Positions 1-7,642 of a stretch of 56,321 nucleotides of DNA are shown piece after piece. Position 1 is the stretch's first letter, and each line of letters starts with the position of its first letter. Both the position numbers and the translations under genes were made by a program. Below the pieces are notes generated by a model that worked only from the letters and a program-made list of their open reading frames with translations, was not told where the DNA came from and did no database searches. Source of the DNA: Streptosporangiales bacterium. Lineage in GTDB: Bacteria; Actinomycetota; Actinomycetes; Streptosporangiales; Streptosporangiaceae. Location: contig WHSL01000011.1 in the NCBI GenBank assembly GCA_009380095.1, forward strand, positions 1-56,321. The letters run 5' to 3'.

Positions 1-94
1 CCCGGGCGGCCTTCACCGGCTCCGTCCAGCGCGGCCCGGCGCCACTTAACCGGCCTTGACCGGGCGCGGCCCCCGTCACCTCGAGTAGCGCCCC

Positions 95-120
95 GGCGTC
101 GCCCTTCGATGGGCGTCGCC
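95..120. terminator. imperfect hairpin downstream of the sulfurtransferase gene
   Basis: Arms 95-104 and 111-120 pair at 9 of 10 positions around a 6-nt loop, 18 nt after the stop of the minus-strand sulfurtransferase gene. There is no U-run, so its role as terminator is inferred from position only. Nothing else was recognised in bases 1-137. Confidence 0.35.
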
Positions 121-137
121 GGCGATCGCGTGAGCGG

Positions 138-1019
138 TCAGGAGGGGCCGGTTGCGATCGGGCGAGTCGGGTCGGTGATCCAGTCCGACCAGGAGCCCAC
201 GTAGAGGGCCGCGTCCACGCCGGCGACCGCCAGCGCCAGCACCTCGTGGGCCGCGGTCACGCCGGAGCCGCAGTACGCGCCGGTCGGCCGGTCCGGGGCG
301 ATCCCCAGGCCGGTGAACGTGGTCCGCAGCCGATCCGGCGGGAGCAGCCGTCCGTCCGGGCCGAGCAGGTCGGTGGTGGGGGCGCTGACCGCACCCGGGA
401 TGTGCCCGGCGACCGGATCGACCGGTTCGTTCTCACCGCGGTAGCGCTCGCCGGAGCGGGCGTCCAGCAGTACCCCTTCGGCCGCCAGCCGCGCGGCACC
501 GTCCGCGTCGAGCAGCGGCATGCCGCCCGGACGGGCCGTGCAGTCGCCGGGTACGGGACGTGGCTCGTCCGTGCTCACCGGGCGTCCGGCGGCCGCCCAG
601 GCGCGGAACCCGCCGTCCAGGACCCGTACGTCCGGGTGCCGGAAGTAGCGCAGCAACCACCAGGCGCGCGCGGCGGCCGTACCCGCGGCCTCGTCGTAGC
701 AGACCACCGGTGCGTCCTCCCGGACCCCGGCGGCCCGCATCGCCCGCTCGAAGTCCTCGGCCAGAGGCATCGGATGCCGCCCCGCCGCCCCGCCGGGCCG
801 GGACGCGTCGACCGGCTCGCCGGGACCGTGGGGGCCGGCGAGGTCGTGGTCGAGGTCCACGTACACGGCTTCGGGCAGGTGGCCCTCGCGGTAGGCGGAC
901 AGCCCGGGCGGCCCGCCGAGGCTCCACCGTACGTCGAGCAGTACGGGCGGATTCGGCCCGGCCAGGTCGGCCGCGAGCGTGTCGACGTCGATCAGCGGTG
1001 AACGCGCATCAGCAGGCAC
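138..1019 (-). CDS. sulfurtransferase (3-mercaptopyruvate sulfurtransferase type, double rhodanese)
   Basis: This is a two-domain rhodanese of 293 residues from the chosen GTG start, a normal family length. The N-terminal, non-catalytic rhodanese repeat begins LIDVDTLAADL and contains VLLDVRW and the DGGFRAW boundary motif. The C-terminal repeat carries the active-site loop CGSGVTA, with the persulfide-forming cysteine near residue 250. A small uncharged loop of this type is typical of mercaptopyruvate sulfurtransferases, whereas thiosulfate sulfurtransferases usually have CRKG. The enzyme would move sulfur from a thiol donor to cyanide or thiols in the cytoplasm. The frame stays open upstream to 1217, but that extension is low-complexity and starts at the GTG at 1019 or the ATG at 1049 are more likely. 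The 257 nt upstream hold no other gene I recognise. Confidence 0.85.
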   Translation of the reverse strand: MPADARSPLIDVDTLAADLAGPNPPVLLDVRWSLGGPPGLSAYREGHLPEAVYVDLDHDLAGPHGPGEPVDASRPGGAAGRHPMPLAEDFERAMRAAGVREDAPVVCYDEAAGTAAARAWWLLRYFRHPDVRVLDGGFRAWAAAGRPVSTDEPRPVPGDCTARPGGMPLLDADGAARLAAEGVLLDARSGERYRGENEPVDPVAGHIPGAVSAPTTDLLGPDGRLLPPDRLRTTFTGLGIAPDRPTGAYCGSGVTAAHEVLALAVAGVDAALYVGSWSDWITDPTRPIATGPS

Positions 1020-1276
1020 CCAGCCACTATCCCATCCGCCGCCCCACATCCGCCTCGGCACACCCCCAGCCCGGCGCACCGCCGCCCACCCGAACGACCG
1101 CGACACGGGCGGGGGGTCTCCTCCGTAACGGTGGTTCTCCTCCGCAACCGTCGCTCGGGCGCCCGGAATGTGGCCTTTGTGGAACGGGACCGGAGGAGAA
1201 CCAAACTCCAGTCCCACCCGGCAACTCGCGAACCCGCCTCTCCCCGCCCCAGCACACGGGGTCGGTCACGCCAGGC

Positions 1277-2455
1277 TCAATCGCGCGCGGTCACCAGCAA
1301 CGGAACCAGCTGCTCTTCGCGGACGAGCGAGCCGTGCATCCCCACCAGCGCCGACTCCGGCTTCTCCCGGCCCGGCGCGACAAGCCCCGTACGCCCCCAC
1401 GGCACCGCCACCACATCCCCGATGCGGGCGCGCAGCTCGTCGCGGACGTCGCCGAACCAGCCCGCCGTGATCGCCTCGTCGCGAGACCGTACCCAGGCCC
1501 GGCCGGACAGCGCCTCCCGCCACGCGGCGAGCACATCGGCCGCCGCGCCCTTGTACGCGTACACGTGCCGGGCCCGCGGCTCGCCGCCGAGCAGCCGTAC
1601 GCCGTGCGTGAAGTCCGGGTCGGCGTCGACCGCCACCCGGTCGGTCACGTCGACCATGCCGTGGTCGGCGGTGACGTACAGCCGGGCGCCCGCGGGCAGC
1701 CGCGCCGCGAGCCGCTCGGCCAGCAGGTCGACGTACTCCAGGTGCAGCGCCCAGTCCTCCGACCCGCAGCCCTGGCGGTGCCCGGTGGCGTCCAGGTCGG
1801 AGTGGTAGACCTGCACGTACGTGCGCGGCGCGGCACGGAGCGCGGCCGCCGCCCGGGCGGTCAGCGCGCCGAGGCTGTCGGCGGCGACGTAGCCGGCGCC
1901 GCGTGCGCTCGCCACGCTCAGGCCGCTGCCGTCGTACGCGCCGGCGGCCACGTACGACGGAGCCACGCCCGCGGCGGCGGCGCGCTGGAAGACGGTCGGG
2001 GTGGACTGCCACGTCTTCGGGTCGACCCGCCGGTCCCAGCGCAGGCAGTTCAGCAGCCGGCGGGTGCCGGGCACCGCGACCTGGTACCCGAGCATGCCGT
2101 GGCCGCCCGGTGGGACGGCGGTGCCGAGGGAGGTCAGGCTGGTGGCGGTGGTGGCCGGGAAGCCCGCGGTGAGCGGCCGGCCGCCGGGCATCAGCGAGGT
2201 CAGGAACGGGGCGTGTTCCGGATGGGCACGCAGCAGCTCCCAGCCCAGGCCGTCGATGACCAGCAGGCAGGTACGCTCGGCGGGCGGCAGCGCCAGCGGA
2301 TTGGCAAGCCCCGGCACGCCCAGCGCGGCCAGCAACGAAGCCGAGAGATCGGCCAGCGACGCCTCACCGTACCGAGGCGGTTCCGGCGGGATCCCCTCCT
2401 CAGGGGGCGGGGATGTCCCGGGGTGGCGGCGGCCGGGGCCCGGTGGAGGGCTCAC
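1277..2455 (-). CDS. alkaline phosphatase family protein (nucleotide pyrophosphatase/phosphodiesterase type)
   Basis: The product is 392 residues and belongs to the alkaline phosphatase superfamily of metal-dependent phosphodiesterases. Visible family motifs are LLVIDGLGWELL (first metal-binding Asp), the nucleophile region FPATTATSLTSLG with its Thr, a DLDATGH metal site and TADHGMVDV near the end. No signal peptide is seen, so it is probably cytoplasmic. The open frame continues far upstream through the DUF5998 gene, but similarity begins after the GTG at 2455, which lies 11 nt after the stop of the upstream gene. The two are therefore probably co-transcribed. The physiological substrate is unknown. 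Confidence 0.85.
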   Translation of the reverse strand: MSPPPGPGRRHPGTSPPPEEGIPPEPPRYGEASLADLSASLLAALGVPGLANPLALPPAERTCLLVIDGLGWELLRAHPEHAPFLTSLMPGGRPLTAGFPATTATSLTSLGTAVPPGGHGMLGYQVAVPGTRRLLNCLRWDRRVDPKTWQSTPTVFQRAAAAGVAPSYVAAGAYDGSGLSVASARGAGYVAADSLGALTARAAAALRAAPRTYVQVYHSDLDATGHRQGCGSEDWALHLEYVDLLAERLAARLPAGARLYVTADHGMVDVTDRVAVDADPDFTHGVRLLGGEPRARHVYAYKGAAADVLAAWREALSGRAWVRSRDEAITAGWFGDVRDELRARIGDVVAVPWGRTGLVAPGREKPESALVGMHGSLVREEQLVPLLVTARD

Positions 2456-2466
2456 GAGCGGCCCGG

Positions 2467-3057
2467 TCAGGTGGTGTGCTCGGTGGTGGCCTCGGACAGG
2501 GCCTGGGCGAAGCGGAGCAGGTCCCGCACCGCGTCCTCCCCGTCGGCGGCGGCGCTGACCCGCACCGAGACGTCGTCGGCGGTCACGCTGCCGGTATACC
2601 CGTGGTCGGCCTCGCACGACTCGTCGCCGCAGGTCGCCGGCTCGATGTCGATGTGCGCGACGGCACCCCAGCCGATCGTGAGCACGACCTCCGACGGCGG
2701 CGCGCCGCGCCGGTAGTTCTGCGGGTCGGGCACCACACGGCTGACCGCGACCGAGTGGATGCGGCTCAGCGCGACCGCCTGGCAGGTGGTCGACGCGTAC
2801 GCCTGGCCGCCGGACTCGGCCGGGGGGTGCTCGTCGGTGTGGCAGTCGATCAGGCGCGTCGGGGTGAGCACCATGGCGGTGAGGTGCCGGCGCACCTCCA
2901 TCGCCGGATCGAAAGTGGCCTCGTGATGCACCACGTACGACAGCGCGGGCTCGGCGCCCAAGGTCGACGCCACGGCGTCGGCGACGAGATCGGGGTAGTA
3001 GCCGCTGCGCTCGATGGCGCTGCGCCACCCCGGGGACGTCGCTCGGGTTTCCCTCAT
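2467..3057 (-). CDS. DUF5998 family protein
   Basis: This 196-residue protein resembles the DUF5998 family, conserved in actinomycetes and often next to the alkaline-phosphatase-superfamily gene, as here. The frame is open further upstream to 3591, but that part is antisense to the Pro-Gly ORF and the palindromic repeat and is low-complexity, so the ATG at 3057 is taken. The protein has a conserved middle (LTPTRLIDCHTDEH, YASTTCQAVALSRIHSVAVSRVV) and a CGDESCEADHGYTG segment with two cysteines and a histidine that could bind metal. No function is known. Confidence 0.85.
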   Translation of the reverse strand: MRETRATSPGWRSAIERSGYYPDLVADAVASTLGAEPALSYVVHHEATFDPAMEVRRHLTAMVLTPTRLIDCHTDEHPPAESGGQAYASTTCQAVALSRIHSVAVSRVVPDPQNYRRGAPPSEVVLTIGWGAVAHIDIEPATCGDESCEADHGYTGSVTADDVSVRVSAAADGEDAVRDLLRFAQALSEATTEHTT

Positions 3058-3152
3058 GAGTCCATCCTGCCGTGTGCCGGGGACGGTTTTCACCTCGGGC
3101 ACCCCGCCGTCCACATCGGATTCACACCCGCACGCTGGGTACTTGATCGGAT

Positions 3153-3422
3153 ATGACACATCCACCGATGCCCGAACCCGGCCACCCGATTCCGACGCCC
3201 GACCCGCCGGGACCCGGCCCAGGTCCAGGACCAGGTCCAGGACCAGGCCCGGGACCAGGCCCCGGGCCGATGCCACCGGATCCCGTTCCGCCCGGCCCGG
3301 TCCCCAATCCACCGCATCCCGAGCCGCCCGGCCCAGGCCCAGGACCCGGTCCACTGCCACCGGACCCGGAGCCCCAGCCCGAGCCCACCGGCGGCCCCGA
3401 CCCCGACCTCGACCCGGCCTGA
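3153..3422 (+). CDS. small proline/glycine-repeat protein (hypothetical)
   Basis: An 89-codon frame starts at ATG and encodes a product made almost wholly of Pro and Gly, with a PG dipeptide run in the middle and PDP/PEP acidic patches towards the C-terminus (ends GGPDPDLDPA). At DNA level the core is a roughly 12-nt GGACCAGGTCCA-like minisatellite at about 3217-3270. The frame has a stop 17 nt before a palindromic repeat, as a real gene before a terminator would. No strong Shine-Dalgarno site is visible, and repetitive GC-rich DNA keeps frames open by chance: the opposite strand is open too. It may be a small structural or secreted-matrix protein, or only a minisatellite. Confidence 0.35.
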   Translation: MTHPPMPEPGHPIPTPDPPGPGPGPGPGPGPGPGPGPGPMPPDPVPPGPVPNPPHPEPPGPGPGPGPLPPDPEPQPEPTGGPDPDLDPA

Positions 3423-3438
3423 AGCGGGGCCAGCGAAC

Positions 3439-3507
3439 ACAAATTGGGGGAAGGATTTTTAAGCCGCGACCTGCGGTTTCTCCAACAAATTCCTTCCCCC
3501 AATTTGT
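3439..3507. repeat. 69-bp palindromic repeat, copy 1 (uninterrupted)
   Basis: The outer arms ACAAATTGGGGGAAGGA (3439-3455) and its exact reverse complement ending at 3507 enclose an inner 35-nt part with a small CCGC/GCGG hairpin. A second copy of the same length occurs at 19177-19365 once its insertion is removed. Copy 1 sits between the Pro-Gly ORF (+) and the acetyltransferase gene (-), which converge here, so a bidirectional terminator or transcript 3'-end role is plausible. It belongs to no named REP family that I recognise. Confidence 0.85.
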
Positions 3508-3520
3508 GGAGGGTGGGGGG

Positions 3521-6238
3521 TCAGGAGGAGCGGAGGCGGCGGGGGCCGTGGTCGGGGCGGAGTCCGGCGGGGCGGGATAGGCGGAGTGCACCGCCGAGGA
3601 CCGCGGTGCCTTTGGCCGCTACTGTGACCGGCTCCAGTTCCAGGGACGCCACTTCGGGGAGGTCGTCGGCGAGGCGGGAGACGCGTAGCAGCAGGTCTTC
3701 CAGGGCGGGGACGTCCACCGGGTCGGTGCCGCGGTGTCCGAACAGGAGCGGCGCGGCCCGTACGGCCCGTACCAGGCCCGCGGCGTCGACCTCGGTGAGC
3801 GGCGCCAGTCGGTAGGCCCGGTCGTCGAGCAGCTCGGCGGCCACGTCGGACAGCCCGAAGCTGACGATGGCGCCGAACGACGGGTCCTCCCCCGCGCGCA
3901 CCGTCGTGGGCACCCCGGGCCCCGCCATCCGCTGCACCACCAGCCCCGCCTCGGCGCCCGGACGTTCCGCGAGCGTCGCGTACGCCATCCGCATGGTCTC
4001 GGGACCGCGCAGGTCACGGCGGATCCCGCTGCCGTCGAGCCGCCTGCGCAGGCCGGGGGCGAGCGCGCGCAGCACCACGGGATACCCGAGCCGTTCGGCC
4101 GCGGCGATCGCCTCCTCGGCCGAGCCCACCGGTACGGCGGGCCACAGCTCGATGCCGTAGCAGGCGAGCAGCCGTTCGGTGTCGGCCGCCGACGGCTCGG
4201 CCCGCTCGTCGTCGGCCAGCAGCTCCTCGACGAGGCGGCGCGCCGCGCGCGAAGCCACGTCGGGCAGCGGGGGAATCTCGCCGTGCGGGCGGCGGCGCCA
4301 GGCCGCGTACCTGGTCACGTGGGCCAGCGCGCGGACCGCGTCCTCCGGCGCCGGATACGACGGTACGGAACCTTGCGCGGCGGCACCCTCCGGCCCGGCC
4401 TGCCGCAGATCCTCGGGCAGCCCTTGATACCCCAGGTACGTGGCCGCGATCGGCTTGCCGGCCGAGGCCGCGACGCGCCGTACGGCGTCCGCCACGTCCG
4501 GCGTACGGGGCGACAGCGCGGGGATGAAGACCGCCACCACCGCGTGCACCGCGTCGTCCGCCATCGCGGACTCCAGCGCGGCCGCGAACTCCTCCCCCGA
4601 GGCGTCCGGCCCCAGGTCCACCGGGTCGGCCGGGTCCAGGCCCGCGCGCAGGCAGGCGTCCTGCGCGAGCAGGCCGAGGGAGCCCGAGTTGCCCAGGATC
4701 GCGACCCGGTTCCCCTCCGGCAGCGGCTGGTACGCGAGCAACTGCGCGACGTCGAAGAGCTGCGTGATGTCGTCCACCCGGATCACGCCGGCCTGCTCGA
4801 ACAGCGAACTGACCGCGTGGTCCGGCAGGCTGAGCGCCTGGGCGGCGTGCCCGATCGGCACGCCCTGCGTGCTGCCGCCGCTCTTCACCGCCACGATCGG
4901 CTTCCTGCGGGACAGCCGCCGGGCCAGCCGGGTGAACTTGCGCGGGTTGCCCAGCGACTCCAGATACTGCAGCACCACGTGCGTGTCCGGATCCTCCTCC
5001 CAGTACTGCAGCAGGTCGTTGCCGGACACGTCCGCCCGGTTGCCCGCGGAGACGAACGTCGACAGCCCCAGCCCGCGCTGCGCCACGCGCTGCAGGATCG
5101 CCCGGCCGAGCGCGCCGGACTGCGCGAAGAATCCGATCGTCCCGCGCGGCGGGAGCGTCGTGGCGAGGGAGGCGTTCAGCCGTACGGCGGGGTCGGTGTT
5201 CGCGATGCCGAGCGCGTTCGGGCCGATCACCCGCATGCCCCCGGCGTGCGCGGCCCGTACCAGCTCCTCCTGGCGGGCCCGGCCCTCGGCGCCCGCCTCG
5301 CCGAACCCGGAGGCCACCACCACGAGGCCGTGGACGCCCTTGCGGGCGCACTGGTCCACGACCTCCGGCACGCTGCCGGCCCGTACGGCGACGACGGCCA
5401 GGTCCACATCGTCGTCGATGTCCTCGACGGTCGGGTACGCGCGGACCCCGGCCACCGCCTTCGCCTCCGGGTGCACCGGGTAGACCGGGCCCTGGAAGTC
5501 GGCGGCGAGCAGATCGCGCAGCACCGTCTGGCCGATGCTGTGCGCCACCCGGCTGGCGCCGATCACCGCCACCGAGCGCGGATGCAGCAGCCGCCCGATG
5601 GACCGCGACTCCGCCCGGTGCTCGCGGGCGCGCATGACCTCCTCGGAGGTCTCGGTGGGGCTCAGGTCCAGGGTGAGGCGGATGACGCCGTCGTCGAACT
5701 TCTGCTGCGCCGTGTAGCCGGCCTCCCGGAAGACGTTGATCATCCGCCGGTTCTCCGGAAGGACGTCGGCCACGAACCGCTTCAGCCCGCGCTCACGGGC
5801 GGCCTGGGCGATGTGCTCCAGCAGGATGGAGGCCAGGCCGCGGCCCTGGTGAGAGTCCTCCACCACGAAGGCGACCTCGGCCTCGTCGCCGGGGGGCGCC
5901 TCGTCCTCCTCGGCCGAGGGGGCGTCCGCGCCGACGTCGTCACCTGGGGCCGCGGCGCGGCGTAGCCGGTCGTACCGGACGACGGCCACCAGCTCGTCGC
6001 CGATCGTCGCGACCAGCGCCACGCGGTCGTCGTGGTCGACCGTGGTGAAGCGGGCGACGTCCCGGTCCGACAGCCGCGGATACGGAGCGAAGAAGCGGTA
6101 GTAGATGGTCTCCGGCGAGAGCCGGGCGTGGAAACGCCGCAGCCGGTCGGCGTCGCCGGTGATGATCGGCCGCAGGTGGGCCGTACCGCCGTCGGTGAGG
6201 ACGACGTCGGCCTCCCAGGAGTCGGGGTACGACTGCAC
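3521..6238 (-). CDS. bifunctional GNAT / acyl-CoA synthetase (NDP-forming)-like protein lysine acetyltransferase
   Basis: This 905-residue protein starts with a GNAT acetyltransferase domain (about 1-180; acetyl-CoA loop QGRGLASILLEHIAQ). A CoA-binding Rossmann domain follows (about 215-320; GASRVAHSIGQTV), then succinyl-CoA-ligase-like flavodoxin domains (GPNALGIANTD, FAQSGALGRAIL) and a C-terminal ATP-grasp domain (about 690-890; ERLGYPVVLRALAPG). It is the Pat type of protein acetyltransferase that acetylates lysines of acyl-CoA synthetases and other enzymes. The GNAT-first order is the one known from Streptomyces, whereas in enterobacterial Pat the GNAT domain is last. An acidic insert (about residues 98-118) interrupts the GNAT fold. 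The NDP-forming domains are usually non-catalytic in Pat. Which lysines it targets cannot be read from the sequence. Confidence 0.88.
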   Translation of the reverse strand: MQSYPDSWEADVVLTDGGTAHLRPIITGDADRLRRFHARLSPETIYYRFFAPYPRLSDRDVARFTTVDHDDRVALVATIGDELVAVVRYDRLRRAAAPGDDVGADAPSAEEDEAPPGDEAEVAFVVEDSHQGRGLASILLEHIAQAARERGLKRFVADVLPENRRMINVFREAGYTAQQKFDDGVIRLTLDLSPTETSEEVMRAREHRAESRSIGRLLHPRSVAVIGASRVAHSIGQTVLRDLLAADFQGPVYPVHPEAKAVAGVRAYPTVEDIDDDVDLAVVAVRAGSVPEVVDQCARKGVHGLVVVASGFGEAGAEGRARQEELVRAAHAGGMRVIGPNALGIANTDPAVRLNASLATTLPPRGTIGFFAQSGALGRAILQRVAQRGLGLSTFVSAGNRADVSGNDLLQYWEEDPDTHVVLQYLESLGNPRKFTRLARRLSRRKPIVAVKSGGSTQGVPIGHAAQALSLPDHAVSSLFEQAGVIRVDDITQLFDVAQLLAYQPLPEGNRVAILGNSGSLGLLAQDACLRAGLDPADPVDLGPDASGEEFAAALESAMADDAVHAVVAVFIPALSPRTPDVADAVRRVAASAGKPIAATYLGYQGLPEDLRQAGPEGAAAQGSVPSYPAPEDAVRALAHVTRYAAWRRRPHGEIPPLPDVASRAARRLVEELLADDERAEPSAADTERLLACYGIELWPAVPVGSAEEAIAAAERLGYPVVLRALAPGLRRRLDGSGIRRDLRGPETMRMAYATLAERPGAEAGLVVQRMAGPGVPTTVRAGEDPSFGAIVSFGLSDVAAELLDDRAYRLAPLTEVDAAGLVRAVRAAPLLFGHRGTDPVDVPALEDLLLRVSRLADDLPEVASLELEPVTVAAKGTAVLGGALRLSRPAGLRPDHGPRRLRSS

Positions 6239-6269
6239 GCCTTCGAGATTAGCCCCGATCTTCCGCGCG

Positions 6270-6294
6270 GGTCCGCCGACGATGCCGGCGGACC
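6270..6294. terminator. hairpin terminator between trpS and the acetyltransferase gene
   Basis: A perfect 9-bp GC-rich stem (6270-6278 with 6286-6294, 7-nt loop) lies between the end of the trpS remnant and the start of the downstream acetyltransferase gene, both on the minus strand. No U-run follows, as is common in actinomycete terminators. Confidence 0.5.
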
Positions 6295-6339
6295 GTTCCG
6301 GATCGGTGGCGCGTGAGGCCGAGGATGCGGCGGCGGCCG

Positions 6340-7313
6340 TCAGTAGTGGCTGTTCATGGCGGTACGCACCTCGGCGAGCGTGGCATCGGCCACGGCCCTC
6401 GCCCGCTCGTTGCCCTCGCGCACGACCTGGCGAACGTACGCGCGGTCGTGGGCGTACATGCTCCGGCGGGCCCGGATCGGAGCCAGGTACTCGTTGACCG
6501 CCTCGGTCACGGTCCTTTTCAGCGCGGCGGCTCCGGCGGAGCCGATGTCGGCGGCGACCTGCTCCGGGGTCCGGTTCTGGCAGAGGGCCGCCAACAGCAG
6601 GAGCGAGGACACCTCCGGGCGCGTTACCGGGTCATAGGCGATGTGACGCTCGGAGTCGGTCTTGGCGCCCCTGATCAGGCGGGCGGTCTCGTCCGCGTCG
6701 GCGGCCAGGGTGATGGCGTTGCCACGGCTCTTGCTCATCTTGCCGCCGTCCGTACCGAGCAGGAGCGGCGCGCTCGACAGCAGGGTCTCGGGCTTGGGGA
6801 AACACGGTGGTGCCGGCCCCGTAGCGCTCGTTGAAGCGGCGGGCGATGGTCCGGGTGAGTTCGACGTGAGGCAGCTGGTCCTGGCCGACCGGGACCAGGG
6901 TGGCCTTGCAGAACAGGATGTCGGCGGCCTGGTGCGCCGGGCAGGTGAACATCAGGCCACTGACCGCGGACTGCCGGGAGTGCGCGATCTCGTCCTTCAC
7001 GGTGGGATTGCGACGGAGCTCGGCGACCGAGACCAGGCTGAGGAAGGGCAGCAGCAGCTGGTTGAGGGCGGGTACGGCGCTGTGCGTGAAGATCGTGCTG
7101 CGCGCCGGATCCACGCCGATGGCGAGGTAGTCCAGGACCAGCTCCTCGACATGCCCGGTCAGGTCGTCCGCGATGTCGCGGTCGGCCAGGACCTGATCGT
7201 CGGCGACGAGGATGAACATCTCCACGCTCTTCCAGTACGGCGCTGCGGGCTCGCGCGTCGGACGTCCCGAGCGTGTCGGCGGAGGGGTCCGCGGTCTGAA
7301 GGATGGTGTTCAC
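6340..7313 (-). pseudogene. trpS: tryptophanyl-tRNA synthetase, broken by two +1 shifts and loss of the HIGH motif
   Basis: Three frames together spell a class I TrpRS. A GTG at 7313 with AGGAGA 4 nt upstream begins VNTILQTADPSADTLG, recognisably the start of the TrpRS Rossmann fold, but the HLGH nucleotide-binding signature is gone. At about 7229 one extra base moves the reading to EMFILVADDQVL and on through LRRNPTVKDEI, HQAADILFCKATLVPVGQDQ and RRFNERYG. At about 6796-6802, in GTTTCCCCAAG, a second extra base moves it to PKPETLL, then the intact MSKSRGN (KMSKS) motif and the C-terminal anticodon-binding part. Both shifts are in the same direction. The rest is well conserved, so decay is recent, or two assembly errors exist; even then HIGH would be missing. 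Another trpS must serve the cell if this reading is right. Confidence 0.8.
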
Positions 7314-7376
7314 GAGGTCTCCTGGTCGGGTGGGTATCGCCGTCAGGACGGCGCGACCTCCGAAATTCAGGGACAC

Positions 7377-7403
7377 AAAAAGGGCCGTCCGTCCGAACGG
7401 CCC
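7377..7403 (-). terminator. attenuator terminator of the trpS leader
   Basis: Read on the minus strand, GGGCCGT (7403-7397) pairs perfectly with ACGGCCC (7388-7382) around an 8-nt loop and is followed at once by five T residues (7381-7377), a classic intrinsic terminator about 64 nt before the trpS start. Segment GGCCGTT (7402-7396) can instead pair with AGTGGCC (7428-7422), 7 pairs including two G-U, forming an antiterminator. AGTGGCC in turn overlaps GCCAC (7424-7420), which pairs with GTGGC (7445-7441) over the Trp codons. Confidence 0.8.
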
Positions 7404-7429
7404 GGGTTCATGCGTCAGCGTGGCCACTC

Positions 7430-7471
7430 CTACACGGAGCGCCACCAGCTCAGACACGGTGAAAGGTGCAC
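7430..7471 (-). CDS. trpS leader peptide with tandem Trp codons
   Basis: A 13-codon frame starting at GTG (7471) encodes MHLSPCLSWWRSV and then a TAG stop (7432-7430). Codons 9 and 10 are both TGG. There is no Shine-Dalgarno site; instead a TATGAT -10 element ends 6 nt before the GTG, so the transcript probably begins at the start codon (leaderless), a common arrangement in actinomycetes. A ribosome stalled at the Trp pair would cover segment 1 (GTGGC, 7445-7441) and free segment 2 to form the antiterminator. The known precedent is the attenuated auxiliary TrpRS gene of Streptomyces coelicolor. The function is inferred from architecture. Confidence 0.7.
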   Translation of the reverse strand: MHLSPCLSWWRSV

Positions 7472-7477
7472 GACCCC

Positions 7478-7483
7478 ATCATA
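7478..7483 (-). promoter_or_regulatory. -10 element (TATGAT) of the trpS leader transcript
   Basis: TATGAT reads on the minus strand from 7483 to 7478 and is followed by a 6-nt spacer and the GTG of the leader peptide, giving a predicted transcription start at or next to 7471. No good -35 hexamer lies 16-18 nt upstream, which is usual for actinomycete promoters with a strong -10. Confidence 0.5.
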
Positions 7484-7642
7484 ATGCGGCGCCCTCGGTG
7501 CCATCCGCCCCGGGCACGGGCCCGCGAACTCCCTAGGGCCAGGAAGTCAATCGTTACCCGCGCCCCCGTGCGGGCCTGCTACGGTCTTCAACGCCGCCGC
7601 TCCCGTCTTCCGGACCTGGTCTTCCGCCGAGGTGGTGACGTC

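Noticed and set aside
246-2716. Long plus-strand frames opposite the sulfurtransferase and phosphatase genes (e.g. 560-2716)
   Set aside because: They are Arg/Pro/Ala-rich shadow frames of very GC-rich DNA on the strand opposite recognisable enzymes, with no domain or ribosome site.
3058-3591. Upstream extension of the DUF5998 gene to 3591
   Set aside because: It is a low-complexity Gly-Pro shadow of the repeat DNA and crosses the 69-bp palindrome.
6796-6802. Programmed +1 frameshifting as the way trpS is expressed
   Set aside because: A second shift at about 7229 has no slippery sequence and the HIGH motif is missing, so decay or assembly error is simpler.
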